Assembly (NCBI GenBank): GCA_964390055.1
Contig: CAYMGQ010000004.1
Coordinates: forward strand, 78,956-142,955
DNA from: CAYMGQ01 sp964390055
GTDB lineage: Bacteria; Bacillota; Clostridia; Peptostreptococcales; Natronincolaceae
Length of the DNA stretch: 64,000 nt
Direction: 5' to 3'
Part shown: one piece after another, positions 33,142 through 42,858 of the stretch
Layout of the letters: each line of letters begins with the position of its first letter
Numbering within the stretch: the first letter of the stretch is position 1
The notes under the pieces: model-generated
What the model was told of the DNA's origin: nothing
Database searches by the model: none
What the model saw: only the letters and a program-made list of their open reading frames with translations
Program-made: the position numbers and the translations under genes

Positions 33142-34188
33142 ATGAGGAGATTTTGGGAAAAAAATTTCATAGCCTTAATTTCTTTATATAATAGCTATTT
33201 AATAGTCCCCAAGGAGAATTTACCCCTATATTTTCTGGCCGCTATCATCCTTTCCTTTGGCCTAGACCTCTTCCATAATAAATCCTTAAGGGTGGCCCTT
33301 TATATATTATTTTTCCTACTATCTGTCCTAAACCCTAGCCTTATATTTTACCTGCCCCTTATCATGTACAATATCTTCGATGACTTTGGCACCTATGCCC
33401 TATTTGCCTTGCCCCTTAGCCTGATAAAATTCTCCCTGCCCAACCTCTTAACAGCCATTACTTCCCTTTACCTAGTAAGCATGACCAGGGCCTACAACCA
33501 ACTATGGGTTGAAAACAAAAAAGTCCGGGATGAATTAAAAGAAGATAGCCTTTACCTACAAAAATATAATGAACAATTGGAAATTGACAAAGAAAAGAAT
33601 ATTCAAATTGCTATCCTCACAGAAAGAAATAGGATTGCTAGACAACTTCATGACTCCATAGGTCATGGTATAAGCAGTAGCATCCTACAAATAGAGGCCC
33701 TTAAAATCCTATGCAAGGGAGGGACTATCCTAGAAAAATTAGACAAACTTCAAAACACCCTCAAGAGTGGAATGGAGGATATTAGGGTTAGCATCCATAA
33801 TTTATACAGGGAGTCCCTTAATTTAAAATCCGAAATTACCAAGCTCCAGGATGAATTAACCAAGATTGATATGGAATTATTATATAAAGTCCAAAGAGAT
33901 TTAGAATACGAGCTAAAATTTGACATACTGACAGTTGTAAGAGAAGGGATTACCAATTGTGTAAAACATTCAAATGCAAGGACATTAAAAGTAAGTATAG
34001 TAGAACAACCCCAATTTTACACCATAATCATCAGAGATGATGGAAGTGAATTTGATGAAAAATCCTATAAACTAAGCAAGGGTATGGGTCTAATGTCAAT
34101 TAAAGAAATTGCCTACAAATACAAGGGTCATGTAAATTATAGCTTTGACAATGGTTTCAAAATCCACCTTACCCTAATGAAAGGATAA
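33142..34188 (+). CDS. Sensor histidine kinase, HisKA_3/NarX type
   Basis: The 348-residue kinase has several N-terminal membrane helices (about 10-120) with almost no extracellular domain, a coiled-coil linker, a HisKA_3 motif 'RNRIARQLHDSIGHGISSS' with the phospho-histidine, an N-box 'VREGITNCVKHSNA' and 'GMGLMSIKE'. Kinases with such short sensor regions usually detect membrane damage or signal through a partner ABC transporter. The regulator follows five bases downstream. The divergent ABC exporter is the probable target. Confidence 0.93.
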   Translation: MRRFWEKNFIALISLYNSYLIVPKENLPLYFLAAIILSFGLDLFHNKSLRVALYILFFLLSVLNPSLIFYLPLIMYNIFDDFGTYALFALPLSLIKFSLPNLLTAITSLYLVSMTRAYNQLWVENKKVRDELKEDSLYLQKYNEQLEIDKEKNIQIAILTERNRIARQLHDSIGHGISSSILQIEALKILCKGGTILEKLDKLQNTLKSGMEDIRVSIHNLYRESLNLKSEITKLQDELTKIDMELLYKVQRDLEYELKFDILTVVREGITNCVKHSNARTLKVSIVEQPQFYTIIIRDDGSEFDEKSYKLSKGMGLMSIKEIAYKYKGHVNYSFDNGFKIHLTLMKG

Positions 34189-34193
34189 TATAT

Positions 34194-34814
34194 ATGAATA
34201 TTATAATTATAGATGACGACCCCCTAGTAGTAGAATCTTTAAAAACAATTATTGAGGCAAATAATATAGAGATTCTTGCTGTGGGATATGATGGCCACCA
34301 GGCAATAGAATTATATAAAAGACACAGGCCAGATTTAACCCTTATGGATATTAGAATGGAAAATTTAAATGGCCTCCATGCAACAGAAAAAATATTAGCC
34401 ATTGATAAGAAGGCAAAAATTTTACTTATTACCACCTTCCAAGATGATGAATATATAGGGGCTGGCCTGTCCCTAGGTTGTAAAGGTTATATTCTAAAGC
34501 AAAATATTAATGGCATCATCCCCGCTATAAAGGCTGTATATGCAGGAAATATGGTCTTTGACTCTAAAATTGTATCCAGTATAAAAAAATATAGGGAAAA
34601 GAAAGTTGATATAGATTTGTCCGACAGAGAAATCGATATCCTACTACTAATTGCAGAGGGCTTTAATAATGAAGAAATTGCCAACAAACTATACCTGAGC
34701 CAGGGTACTGTTAGAAATTATGTTTCCAATATGTTGGATAAGCTTTCCCTTAGAGATAGAACCCAATTGGCAATATATTATTATAAAATGAAATACGGGG
34801 TGGAAAAGGAATAA
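34194..34814 (+). CDS. NarL/LuxR-family response regulator
   Basis: A receiver domain (about 1-120, acidic 'DDD' at 7-9 and phospho-acceptor in 'DLTLMDIRM') is followed by a LuxR-type helix-turn-helix ('LSDREIDILLLIAEGFNNEEIANKLYLSQGTVRNYVSNML'). It is the partner of the kinase encoded five bases upstream. Dimers of such regulators bind short inverted repeats, and ATGACA-N2-TGTCAT between this pair and the exporter operon fits. Confidence 0.95.
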   Translation: MNIIIIDDDPLVVESLKTIIEANNIEILAVGYDGHQAIELYKRHRPDLTLMDIRMENLNGLHATEKILAIDKKAKILLITTFQDDEYIGAGLSLGCKGYILKQNINGIIPAIKAVYAGNMVFDSKIVSSIKKYREKKVDIDLSDREIDILLLIAEGFNNEEIANKLYLSQGTVRNYVSNMLDKLSLRDRTQLAIYYYKMKYGVEKE

Positions 34815-34820
34815 AATGAG

Positions 34821-34889
34821 ATGATAAGAAAAAAGTTGTACCCACTGGCAGCCTTAATTTTAATCCTGGGAACTATGAGTTTGGCATAA
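34821..34889 (+). CDS. Possible 22-residue hydrophobic peptide
   Basis: An ATG-started frame seven bases after the regulator stop encodes 22 residues: a basic start, a hydrophobic core and 'LGTMSLA' directly before TAA. It looks like a signal peptide with nothing after it. AAAAGGA at 34804-34810 could be its ribosome-binding site. It may be a real small membrane peptide or the stump of a lost secreted-protein gene. Confidence 0.35.
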   Translation: MIRKKLYPLAALILILGTMSLA

Positions 34890-34940
34890 TAATTTTATAA
34901 CTAATCAGCTTTAGCCTTTTAGGAAGGGAGGAAAATATAA

Positions 34941-35699
34941 ATGGAAAAGATGCTTAGGATATTGGCTGGCATAGGGGCTGTAATCTTGATTGGAGGCTTG
35001 CTAGTACTTACCATAGCCTTTACAGGTAATCCTATTTCAAGGCTTTTGGCCACTAGGGCAGGGGATAGGTATATTAGAGAGAACTATCCAGATTTAAAGC
35101 TAGAGAGGGAAAAAAGCTATTATAATTTTAAGGATGGAAATTACGATGTCAAGTATATTGATAGAAAGAGCAAGGATATTCATTTTACCATTGGGACTGA
35201 CTATTTGGGTAGAATAACCCGTGATGGTTACAAGGAAGATGTTTTAAGCCTATGGAACACTAGGTTAAGGCTAGAGGACGAATATAGCCACTATGTAGAG
35301 AAAATAATAAAGGATAATTTAGACTATCAATTTGAAATGATATTGCCTAGTAGCTTTGCCCACGACAAGGATGAGGGTATTTCAAATTTGCAGGTAGACA
35401 TGGTCTTTGACCTTAAAAATATTCCCTTTGAACAAGAATTAACCCTCTATATCATAGAGGAAAATAGGACATGGGATAGGCTGGCAGAAATAATCCTACA
35501 AGTGGATGAATTAGTGGAAAGGGAGGATTTACACCCATCAAGATATACCCTTGTTTTGATGGAGGCAAGGGATGAAGAATCTAAGGTCAGGGATAGTATT
35601 GGGGTATATTATTTCCCTAGGGAGGATTTAAAGCAAGAGAATCTACCAAAGGCATTGGAAAAATCCTTCCATGAATTTAATCAAAATGGCAAATACTAA
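34941..35699 (+). CDS. YfjL-like membrane-anchored protein
   Basis: The 252-residue protein has one N-terminal membrane helix and an outside region opening 'LATRAGDRYIRENYPDLKLEREKSYYNFKDGNYDVKY', a pattern seen in YfjL-like proteins of bacilli. The rest is mixed alpha/beta with no catalytic motif that I can see. An AGGAAGGGAGG site precedes the ATG. Its function is unknown. Its stop codon overlaps the stop of the convergent DegV gene by four bases. Confidence 0.65.
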   Translation: MEKMLRILAGIGAVILIGGLLVLTIAFTGNPISRLLATRAGDRYIRENYPDLKLEREKSYYNFKDGNYDVKYIDRKSKDIHFTIGTDYLGRITRDGYKEDVLSLWNTRLRLEDEYSHYVEKIIKDNLDYQFEMILPSSFAHDKDEGISNLQVDMVFDLKNIPFEQELTLYIIEENRTWDRLAEIILQVDELVEREDLHPSRYTLVLMEARDEESKVRDSIGVYYFPREDLKQENLPKALEKSFHEFNQNGKY

Positions 35700-36556
35700 T
35701 CTATAATTTCATCCTCTGTATAATACACAATTCCTATAGCCCCTGGGCCTACATGCATACCAATTACAGGACCTATATCTACTATGGATATGGTCTTGTT
35801 AAATTTGTCCTTTAACTTAGTGGCCAACTTCTCCGCCTGTTCATAGCAGTTAATATGGTGGACTGCAATTTCCTTTACAATATACTTATAATTATCTTCT
35901 AGGATTTTGTCTATCATTGCCTTTACAGCCCTTGCCTTGGTCCTAACTTTTTTTAATATAGTCGTTTCTCCATCCTTAACTGTTAAAAGCGGTATTATTT
36001 TAAATATGTCCCCAATTAGGGCTCCGGCTCCCCCAATCCTGCCACCTTTTTTGAGATATTCCAGGTTATCAGGTATAAATAAAAACCTGCTTCTTTTTAT
36101 ATTGGCCTCTACCATTTGTGCTACTTCTTCTACAGCCTTTCCTGCCTTGGCTGCCCTGGCCCCTACAATAGCAGCGAATCCTAATTGCATGGAATTGGAT
36201 CTGGAGTCGATAATATGGATTTTAGCATCCCTAAATTCCCCCAGGACCTCTTGCCTGATTTGACAGGCAGTATTATAGGTCCCGCTCATGGCTGATGACA
36301 GGAAAACACATACCAGGTCATGGCCTTTGGAAACAATATCTACCATCTTTTGGTGGACTTCCCCTGCCGAAGGTTGGGCAGAAAAAGGTATTCCCTCCAG
36401 CTCCATTTTCCTATAAAACTCCTTATTCCCTATGTCCGTCTCCCTTATACTTTCATTTTCAAAGGATACAGACAGGGGCAATATATCTATATTAAGGTCC
36501 TTTCTTACCTGCCTATCAATATAACTGGTGCTATCTGTAACTATCCTCACGCCCAT
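35696..36556 (-). CDS. DegV family fatty-acid-binding protein
   Basis: The 286-residue protein starts 'VRIVTDSTSYIDRQ' and contains 'FSAQPSAGEVHQKM', 'VCVFLSSAMSGTYNTA', 'IHIIDSRSNSMQLGF' and a C-terminal 'DIGPVIGMHVGPGAIGIVYY', all typical of DegV/FakB. FakB proteins present fatty acids to the kinase FakA. No fakA gene is nearby. It is monocistronic and convergent with the YfjL-like gene. Confidence 0.95.
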   Translation of the reverse strand: MGVRIVTDSTSYIDRQVRKDLNIDILPLSVSFENESIRETDIGNKEFYRKMELEGIPFSAQPSAGEVHQKMVDIVSKGHDLVCVFLSSAMSGTYNTACQIRQEVLGEFRDAKIHIIDSRSNSMQLGFAAIVGARAAKAGKAVEEVAQMVEANIKRSRFLFIPDNLEYLKKGGRIGGAGALIGDIFKIIPLLTVKDGETTILKKVRTKARAVKAMIDKILEDNYKYIVKEIAVHHINCYEQAEKLATKLKDKFNKTISIVDIGPVIGMHVGPGAIGIVYYTEDEIID

Positions 36557-36635
36557 ATAATTCTTCCTTCCTTTATTTAATAATTACTATATACTATATC
36601 ACCTTTTCCATGGAAGTTTCAAACATATAATTCAA

Positions 36636-36659
36636 GGCCACCCCATTACTAGGGTAGCC
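36636..36659 (-). terminator. Hairpin after ilvD
   Basis: GGCCACCC (36636-36643) and GGGTAGCC (36652-36659) form an 8-bp stem, with one G-U pair on the minus strand. The following T tract on the minus strand is weak. It probably ends the ilv operon. Confidence 0.5.
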
Positions 36660-36674
36660 CTTTTATAATTATAA

Positions 36675-38336
36675 CTATGGCTTGCAAATAGCCCCCTTTG
36701 ATGCTGAGGCAACTATCTTTTGGTATTTGCCTAAGTAACCCCTTGCCAGCGAGGGCTTGGGCTGCCATTTTGACTTCCTTTCCTCTAAGGTTTTTTCATC
36801 CACCCTTAGATTGAGTACTCCCTTGATCATGTCTATCTCTATTTCATCCCCATCCTCTACCAGGGCTATGGGTCCCCCCACACTAGCCTCTGGGGAAATA
36901 TGCCCTATAGAGGCCCCCCTGGTGGCCCCGGAAAATCTTCCGTCTGTCAGTAGGGCCACATCCTTGTCTAATCCCATTCCTGCAAGGGCTGAGGTGGGAG
37001 TTAACATCTCCCTCATGCCCGGCCCCCCCTTTGGCCCCTCATACCTAATAACTATTACTTCTCCCTTGTTAATACTGCCTGCTAAAATTGCCTCTACAAC
37101 TTCCTCCTCACCATCAAATACCCTGGCCGGTCCAGTATGTCTAAGCATTTCCTCAGCAACGGCCGAAGCCTTAACCACACCCCCATCAGGAGCAAGATTC
37201 CCCCTTAGGATGGCTATGCCCCCTGTCTGGCTATAGGGTTTATCTATTGCTGTTATTATATTGTGGTCCAAGACCCTGTAGGGTGCTATGGTATCACCAA
37301 TACTTTGCCCCCTTACATTTATGGCCTCTAGGTCCAGGAGGTCCTTTTTACTTAACTCCTTCATAACCGCCATTATTCCACCAGCCTCATGTAAATCCTC
37401 TATATGGTTTGGTCCTGCAGGCCTTAACCTACATAGATTTGGTGTCCTTTTACTAATATCATTTATGGTGTCCAAGTCCATTTGAATACCAGCCTCATGG
37501 GCTATAGCCAAAAGGTGTAGGACTGTGTTGCTAGAACAACCCAAGGCCATGTCAACAGCTAGGGCATTGTTAAAGGCCCTTTGGGTTAAAATTTGCCTGG
37601 GGGTAATATTTTTCTCCAGGAGATTCATTACCGCCATACCCGAATAGGTGGCCAGCCTTATCCTGTCCCCATAGACAGCGGGAATTGTCCCATTACCTGG
37701 AAGGGCTAGACCCAGGGCCTCAGTCATGCAGTTCATTGAATTAGCAGTAAACATGCCGGAACAGGAACCACAGCCGGGACAGGCCCTATCCTCTAATTCT
37801 CCTAGTTCTTCCTGGGACATAATCCCCGCCTTGACCGCCCCCACCCCTTCAAATACTGTGCTTAAATCCACCTTGTCCCCATTGGTCATTTTCCCTGCCA
37901 GCATGGGACCACCGCTTACTATAATAGTAGGAATATCTAATCGGGCAGCAGCCATCATCATGCCCGGTACTGACTTGTCGCAATTTGGAATCATAACTAA
38001 TCCATCTAGCCCATGGGCAAGGGCCATTACTTCAATGGAGTCAGCAGTTATTTCCCTACTAGCTAGGGAATACCTCATACCCTCATGGTTCATTGCAATT
38101 CCATCACACACAGCAATGGAGGGAAATTCCAGAGGGGTCCCCCCCTCCATTAGAACTCCCTTTTTTACTGCTTCACTTATCTCTCTTAAGTGCTTGTGGC
38201 CAGCTACTATTTCATTAAAAGAATTGACTATACCTATTAGGGGTTTTTGAATTTCCTCCTTGGTTAGACCTATGGCCTTAAGTAGAGACCTGTGGGGTGC
38301 TTTTTCTACCCCCATTTTTACCCTATTGCTTTTCAT
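36675..38336 (-). CDS. ilvD: Dihydroxy-acid dehydratase
   Basis: IlvD removes water from dihydroxy-isovalerate and dihydroxy-methylvalerate, the third common step to valine and isoleucine, using an iron-sulfur cluster. The cluster cysteines lie in 'PNCDKSVPGM' and 'CPGCGSCSGMFTANSMNCM'. The 553-residue length is normal. It is the last gene of the ilvA-B-N-C-D operon, 15 bases after ilvC. Confidence 0.98.
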   Translation of the reverse strand: MKSNRVKMGVEKAPHRSLLKAIGLTKEEIQKPLIGIVNSFNEIVAGHKHLREISEAVKKGVLMEGGTPLEFPSIAVCDGIAMNHEGMRYSLASREITADSIEVMALAHGLDGLVMIPNCDKSVPGMMMAAARLDIPTIIVSGGPMLAGKMTNGDKVDLSTVFEGVGAVKAGIMSQEELGELEDRACPGCGSCSGMFTANSMNCMTEALGLALPGNGTIPAVYGDRIRLATYSGMAVMNLLEKNITPRQILTQRAFNNALAVDMALGCSSNTVLHLLAIAHEAGIQMDLDTINDISKRTPNLCRLRPAGPNHIEDLHEAGGIMAVMKELSKKDLLDLEAINVRGQSIGDTIAPYRVLDHNIITAIDKPYSQTGGIAILRGNLAPDGGVVKASAVAEEMLRHTGPARVFDGEEEVVEAILAGSINKGEVIVIRYEGPKGGPGMREMLTPTSALAGMGLDKDVALLTDGRFSGATRGASIGHISPEASVGGPIALVEDGDEIEIDMIKGVLNLRVDEKTLEERKSKWQPKPSLARGYLGKYQKIVASASKGAICKP

Positions 38337-38351
38337 AATGTCCTTCCCTCC

Positions 38352-39344
38352 CTATCTTTTTAGCCAGCTCATCATGCCCCTTAGTTTTTTACCAACAAGC
38401 TCCAAGGGATGTTCCGATTCCATCCTTCTTTTTGCCTTAAAATATGGCCTATTGACCTGGTTTTCCATAAGCCAATTTTTAGCAAAGGTCCCATCCTGTA
38501 CCTCGCCCAGTACCCTCCGCATTTCTTTCCTAGTCTCCTCGGTTACTATCCTATTTCCTACGGTGTAGTCTCCATATTCTGCAGTATCACTTATAGAATA
38601 CCTCATATAGGAAAAACCACCCTCATTTATCATATCTATAATAAGTTTCATTTCATGGATACATTCAAAATATGCACTTTCCGGACTATATCCGGCCTCA
38701 ACTAAGGTTTCAAAACCCGCCTTCATAAGTTCCGTAACCCCACCACATAGGACTGCCTGCTCTCCAAAGAGGTCGGTCTCGGTTTCTTCCTGGAAGGTAG
38801 TTTCCAACACCCCGGCCCTGGCCCCGCCAATTCCAGCAGCATATGCCAGGCCAACCTGGCTGGTATCCCCTGTAACATCCTGATGGACTGCTATCAAGCA
38901 GGGCACCCCCTTGCCCTCCTGGTACTGGCTCCTAACAGTATGGCCCGGTCCCTTTGGGGCAATCATAAAGACATTGATATCTGCCGGAGGAACTATCTGA
39001 CCATAGTGGATATTGAAGCCATGGGCAAAGGCCAGGTATTTTCCCGGGCTTAAATTGGGTTTGATACTATTTTCAAACAAGGCCACCTGCTTTTCATCAT
39101 TTACCAAAACCATAATGACATCAGCCTCGGCCGTTGCCTCTTCCGAAGTAGTAACCCTTAGGCCTGCCTCCTCTGCCTTATTCCAAGACTTGCTCCCCTC
39201 ATAAAGTCCAACCCTTACATCTACTCCAGACTCCTGTAGGTTGAGGGCATGGGCATGTCCCTGACTTCCAAATCCAATCACTGCCACCTTTTTGTCCCCT
39301 AATACTCCTAAATCACATTCATTTTCATAATACATTTTTGCCAT
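38352..39344 (-). CDS. ilvC: Ketol-acid reductoisomerase, class I
   Basis: IlvC rearranges and reduces acetolactate or acetohydroxybutyrate with NAD(P)H. The 330-residue protein has the Rossmann motif 'VAVIGFGSQGHAHALNL', 'MIAPKGPGHTVRSQY' and the C-terminal knotted domain with 'EQAVLCGGVTELMKAGFETL' and Mg-binding glutamates. It is the short class I form. It lies between ilvN and ilvD in the operon. Confidence 0.98.
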   Translation of the reverse strand: MAKMYYENECDLGVLGDKKVAVIGFGSQGHAHALNLQESGVDVRVGLYEGSKSWNKAEEAGLRVTTSEEATAEADVIMVLVNDEKQVALFENSIKPNLSPGKYLAFAHGFNIHYGQIVPPADINVFMIAPKGPGHTVRSQYQEGKGVPCLIAVHQDVTGDTSQVGLAYAAGIGGARAGVLETTFQEETETDLFGEQAVLCGGVTELMKAGFETLVEAGYSPESAYFECIHEMKLIIDMINEGGFSYMRYSISDTAEYGDYTVGNRIVTEETRKEMRRVLGEVQDGTFAKNWLMENQVNRPYFKAKRRMESEHPLELVGKKLRGMMSWLKR

Positions 39345-39382
39345 TTTCTTGTCTCTCCTTTATAGAATATATTTTAATTAGT

Positions 39383-39871
39383 TTACATCTTGTCCCCACG
39401 GCTCATTGCCAAAACCCCGGTCTTTGCAATCTCAAGGATACCAAAGCCCTCCATCATATCCACAAAGCCCTTTAATTTTGACACATCCCCTGTTAATTCA
39501 ACTACAAGGGAATTTGGCCCCACATCCAGGACATTCCCCCTATAGATTTCTGCTATTTGAATTATTTGAGCCCTAGTTTCATTATTGGATTTTACCTTTA
39601 TAAGCATAAGCTCCCTTCTAATAGCCTCCTCCTCGGGAAAAATCTTGACCTTAACTACATCTACTATTTTGTAAACCTGTTTTTGAATCTGATCTAAAAT
39701 CTCCTCATCCCCTACCACAGTAAGGGTCAACCTTGCATAATCAGGAATGTTGGTTAGGCCTGCTGTCATTTTCTTTACAAAGTATCCCCGCCTATTGAAC
39801 ATGGACATTATCCTAGCTACTATTCCATTGGTGTTCTTGGTAATTATCAGCATCTCGTAGGTTTTATTCAT
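39383..39871 (-). CDS. ilvN: Acetolactate synthase small (regulatory) subunit
   Basis: The 162-residue subunit has an N-terminal ACT domain ('LIITKNTNGIVARIMSMFNRRGYFVKKM') and the usual C-terminal domain ('ELMLIKVKSNNETRAQIIQIAEIY...VLDVGPNSLVVELTG'). It mediates valine feedback on the large subunit. I set the start at ATG 39871, overlapping the ilvB stop, instead of an upstream in-frame ATG within ilvB, because the homologous region begins there. Overlap suggests translational coupling. Confidence 0.96.
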   Translation of the reverse strand: MNKTYEMLIITKNTNGIVARIMSMFNRRGYFVKKMTAGLTNIPDYARLTLTVVGDEEILDQIQKQVYKIVDVVKVKIFPEEEAIRRELMLIKVKSNNETRAQIIQIAEIYRGNVLDVGPNSLVVELTGDVSKLKGFVDMMEGFGILEIAKTGVLAMSRGDKM

Positions 39872-41582
39872 TTTCCAACACTCCTTTCTTGCCAACCATA
39901 TCCCTAGCACTTCCCCCTGCTGGTATCATTGGGAATACATTGGCCTCCTTTTCCACTATACATTCAATAATTACTGGGTCCTTGGATTCAATTAGTTGTC
40001 CCAATTTATCATCCAAGTCTGCCTTAGTTTCCAGTCTAGCAAAGGCTATACCATAGGCCTGGGCAATCTTGCTAAAATCAGGGCTAAGACTCAAGTCAAC
40101 AAAGGAGTATCTCCCGTCATTAAACATCTCCTGCCACTGCCTTACCATACCTAAATAGGAATTATTAATTAATAGGACCTTAAGGGGCAGTTGATATTGC
40201 TTTACCATCATTAGCTCCTGGAAGGTCATCTGGAAGCCCCCATCCCCTACTACACAAACTACCTTTTCTTGGGGTTTTGCTATCTGGGCCCCTATAGCAG
40301 AGGGCAGGCCAAAACCCATTGTCCCAGCCCCTCCTGAGCTTATCATGGTCCTGGGCCTATTAAAGGACAAGTACTGGGCTGTCCACATTTGATGTTGGCC
40401 TACATCCGTAGTGATTATGGCATCCCCAGCAAGAACTTTATTTAGGGCCTCCAATACCTCTTGTGGCATTAATTTCCCTTCCCTACCCTTGCCATAGGCT
40501 ATAGGATACTTTTCCTTCCATTGCTTAAGTTGGTCTTTCCATCCTGTATGCTGCAATTGACCTATACTTTTATTAAACTCTTGCAAAACATTTTTTAAGT
40601 CTCCCACTATAGGCACATCTGTCTTTTTATTTTTGCCGATTTCTGCTGGGTCAATATCTATATGTATTACCTTGGCTCCACCACAAAACTTTTGAGGATT
40701 TCCAGCTATCCTATCGTCAAACCTAATACCTGCTGCAATTATTAGGTCCGTCTCGGCTGTGGCATAATTGGCAGCAACAGTCCCATGCATTCCCAACATG
40801 CCAAGATGTAAGTCGTCATCACTAGGATAGCTTCCAAGGCCCATAAGGGTAGTAGTAACTGGTATATCCCCTTTTTTGGCAAAGGTCTTTAATTCTTCAG
40901 AGGAATTAGACTTATTGACCCCGCCACCAGCAATGATTAGGGGCTTTTTTGCCTCCTTAATAAGTTGAATTGCTGTATCTATCTGCCTTGCATGTCCAAG
41001 AATTGTTGGATCATAACCTGGTAAGTCCAGGTCCCTATGATAGACCCTTTCAAAGTCCCCATAATCTATTTCCTCCATTTGGATGTCCTTGGGAATATCA
41101 ATTAGTACAGGGCCAGGTCGCCCGGTGGTTGCAATATAATGGGCTTCTTTAATAATTCTAGGCAATTCCATTATGTCAGTAACAAGATAATTGTTTTTTG
41201 TAATAGGAAGGGTAATTCCCACAATATCACTTTCTTGGAAGGAATCCTTTCCCAACATTTTTAATCCTACTTGTCCAGTTATGGCTAAAAATGGAGTTGA
41301 ATCCATATGGGCTGTCATTATCCCTGTAATTAAGTTGGTTGCCCCTGGTCCTGAGGTTGCAATACATACCCCAAGCCTACCTGAAGCCCGAGCATAACCA
41401 TCAGCTTCATGGGCTGCCCCTTGTTCATGCCTAGCAAAATAGTGGTTAATTTTTTTAAATTTATAAATCTCATCATATATTGGTATTACCGCCCCTCCCG
41501 GATAACCAAATATATCCCTAACCCCTAACCTATAGAGACATTCAAGCAAGATAGCTGCCCCATTGATTTTTTGCCTTTCCAT
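39864..41582 (-). CDS. ilvB: Acetolactate synthase large subunit
   Basis: This 572-residue ThDP enzyme joins two pyruvates, or pyruvate and 2-ketobutyrate. The ThDP-activating glutamate lies in 'ARHEQGAAHEADGYARASG', and the cofactor-binding stretch is 'VVGDGGFQMTFQELMMVKQYQLPLKVLLINN'. An FAD-type middle domain with 'GIRFDDR' is present, as in anabolic AHAS. It is followed by the overlapping small-subunit gene, confirming the biosynthetic type. Confidence 0.98.
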   Translation of the reverse strand: MERQKINGAAILLECLYRLGVRDIFGYPGGAVIPIYDEIYKFKKINHYFARHEQGAAHEADGYARASGRLGVCIATSGPGATNLITGIMTAHMDSTPFLAITGQVGLKMLGKDSFQESDIVGITLPITKNNYLVTDIMELPRIIKEAHYIATTGRPGPVLIDIPKDIQMEEIDYGDFERVYHRDLDLPGYDPTILGHARQIDTAIQLIKEAKKPLIIAGGGVNKSNSSEELKTFAKKGDIPVTTTLMGLGSYPSDDDLHLGMLGMHGTVAANYATAETDLIIAAGIRFDDRIAGNPQKFCGGAKVIHIDIDPAEIGKNKKTDVPIVGDLKNVLQEFNKSIGQLQHTGWKDQLKQWKEKYPIAYGKGREGKLMPQEVLEALNKVLAGDAIITTDVGQHQMWTAQYLSFNRPRTMISSGGAGTMGFGLPSAIGAQIAKPQEKVVCVVGDGGFQMTFQELMMVKQYQLPLKVLLINNSYLGMVRQWQEMFNDGRYSFVDLSLSPDFSKIAQAYGIAFARLETKADLDDKLGQLIESKDPVIIECIVEKEANVFPMIPAGGSARDMVGKKGVLENE

Positions 41583-41609
41583 AATAAATCACCTCTTTTT
41601 GTATTTTAA

Positions 41610-42818
41610 TTAATGGCCATTAAGTCTAACAATTCTCAAGCCATTTTCCAACATCTTCTTTTTGATTTTTTTAATATGGTCCTCACCATTTGTTTCAACT
41701 GTTACCTGTAATTCCACATCATGAAACCTGTCTAAATTGACAAACTGATTATGGTCTAATTTAACCACATTGGCATTTAAGTCTGCCAAAATCTCTGATA
41801 CCTTAACTAGTTGCCCTGGTGTATCGGGAAGGAAAACGCTGAATTTGAAAATCCTCCCCCTGGAAACTAGGCCCTTATTTATCATGGATGAAATGGTAAG
41901 TACATCAATATTTCCCCCACTTAGGATGGGGACTAGCTTCTTGTTTTTTTCCTTTAATTTATCTAAGGCCGCTATAGCCAAAATACCTGAGTTTTCCACT
42001 ATTAGTTTATGTTTTTCAACAAGGACGAAGAAGGATTTCATTAATTCATAATCTGATACAGTAATAATCTCATCCACATACTTGTTAATATATTGGAAGT
42101 TAAGCTCCCCTATTTTTTTTACTGCTGTACCGTCTGCTATGGTATTGGATTCCTCTAGTTCCAGCACTTTTTTATTCTCAATGGCTGATATGGCACTGGC
42201 TGCCCCTTCTGGCTCTACTCCTATAATCTTTATGCTGGGATTTGCCTGCTTAGCTGCTGATGCAACCCCTGAGATAAGACCGCCCCCACCAATGGGGACT
42301 AAGATTACATCTGTATCGGGAAGCTCATCCAATATTTCCAAACCTATAGTCCCCTGCCCCTCAATAACATCCTCATCATCAAAGGGATGGATAAATACAT
42401 AACCCTTTTCCTTCTGGAGTTGGCAGGCCTTCTTGTAGGCATCGTCATAGCTGTCCCCATGGAGGACAACTTCAGCCCCATATTGTCTGGTTGCTTCTAC
42501 CTTGATTAGAGGGGTATGTTTTGGCATAACTATAACCACCTTAATACCTAGTCTTTGGGCCGGATAAGCTACCCCCTGGGCATGGTTTCCTGCTGAGGAG
42601 GCTATAACCCCCCTACTTTTTTCCTCCTCATCGAGTTTAAGCATTTTATTGTAGGCCCCCCTTAATTTAAAGGACCCGGTTTTTTGTAGATTTTCCGGTT
42701 TTATATATATTTGATTCCCGGATTCCCGAGAAAAAACATCACTATAAATCATCTCAGTCTTGTTGATAATAGTGGCTAATCTAGTCCTGGCCTCCATAAA
42801 GTTGTACAGTCTTAACAT
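41610..42818 (-). CDS. ilvA: Threonine ammonia-lyase with C-terminal ACT domain
   Basis: IlvA makes 2-ketobutyrate from threonine, the first committed step to isoleucine. The PLP lysine is in 'KTGSFKLRGAYNK' and the phosphate-binding loop in 'VPIGGGGLISGVA'. Residues 325-402 form a single ACT-like domain, so the 402-residue protein is the short type. The ATG has a GGGAGGAG site. It is the first gene after an Ile-type T-box leader, which matches an isoleucine-controlled operon. Confidence 0.95.
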   Translation of the reverse strand: MLRLYNFMEARTRLATIINKTEMIYSDVFSRESGNQIYIKPENLQKTGSFKLRGAYNKMLKLDEEEKSRGVIASSAGNHAQGVAYPAQRLGIKVVIVMPKHTPLIKVEATRQYGAEVVLHGDSYDDAYKKACQLQKEKGYVFIHPFDDEDVIEGQGTIGLEILDELPDTDVILVPIGGGGLISGVASAAKQANPSIKIIGVEPEGAASAISAIENKKVLELEESNTIADGTAVKKIGELNFQYINKYVDEIITVSDYELMKSFFVLVEKHKLIVENSGILAIAALDKLKEKNKKLVPILSGGNIDVLTISSMINKGLVSRGRIFKFSVFLPDTPGQLVKVSEILADLNANVVKLDHNQFVNLDRFHDVELQVTVETNGEDHIKKIKKKMLENGLRIVRLNGH

Positions 42819-42858
42819 TTGTCGACTCCTCCCTGTGATTGGCTAGTTTTATGCAAAT

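Noticed and set aside
35696..35699. Four-base stop-codon overlap of YfjL-like and DegV genes
   Set aside because: Convergent stop overlaps through CTAA are common and need no special explanation.
36757..38250. Long plus-strand ORFs opposite ilvD
   Set aside because: They are antisense shadows of a conserved enzyme gene with a full catalytic motif set.
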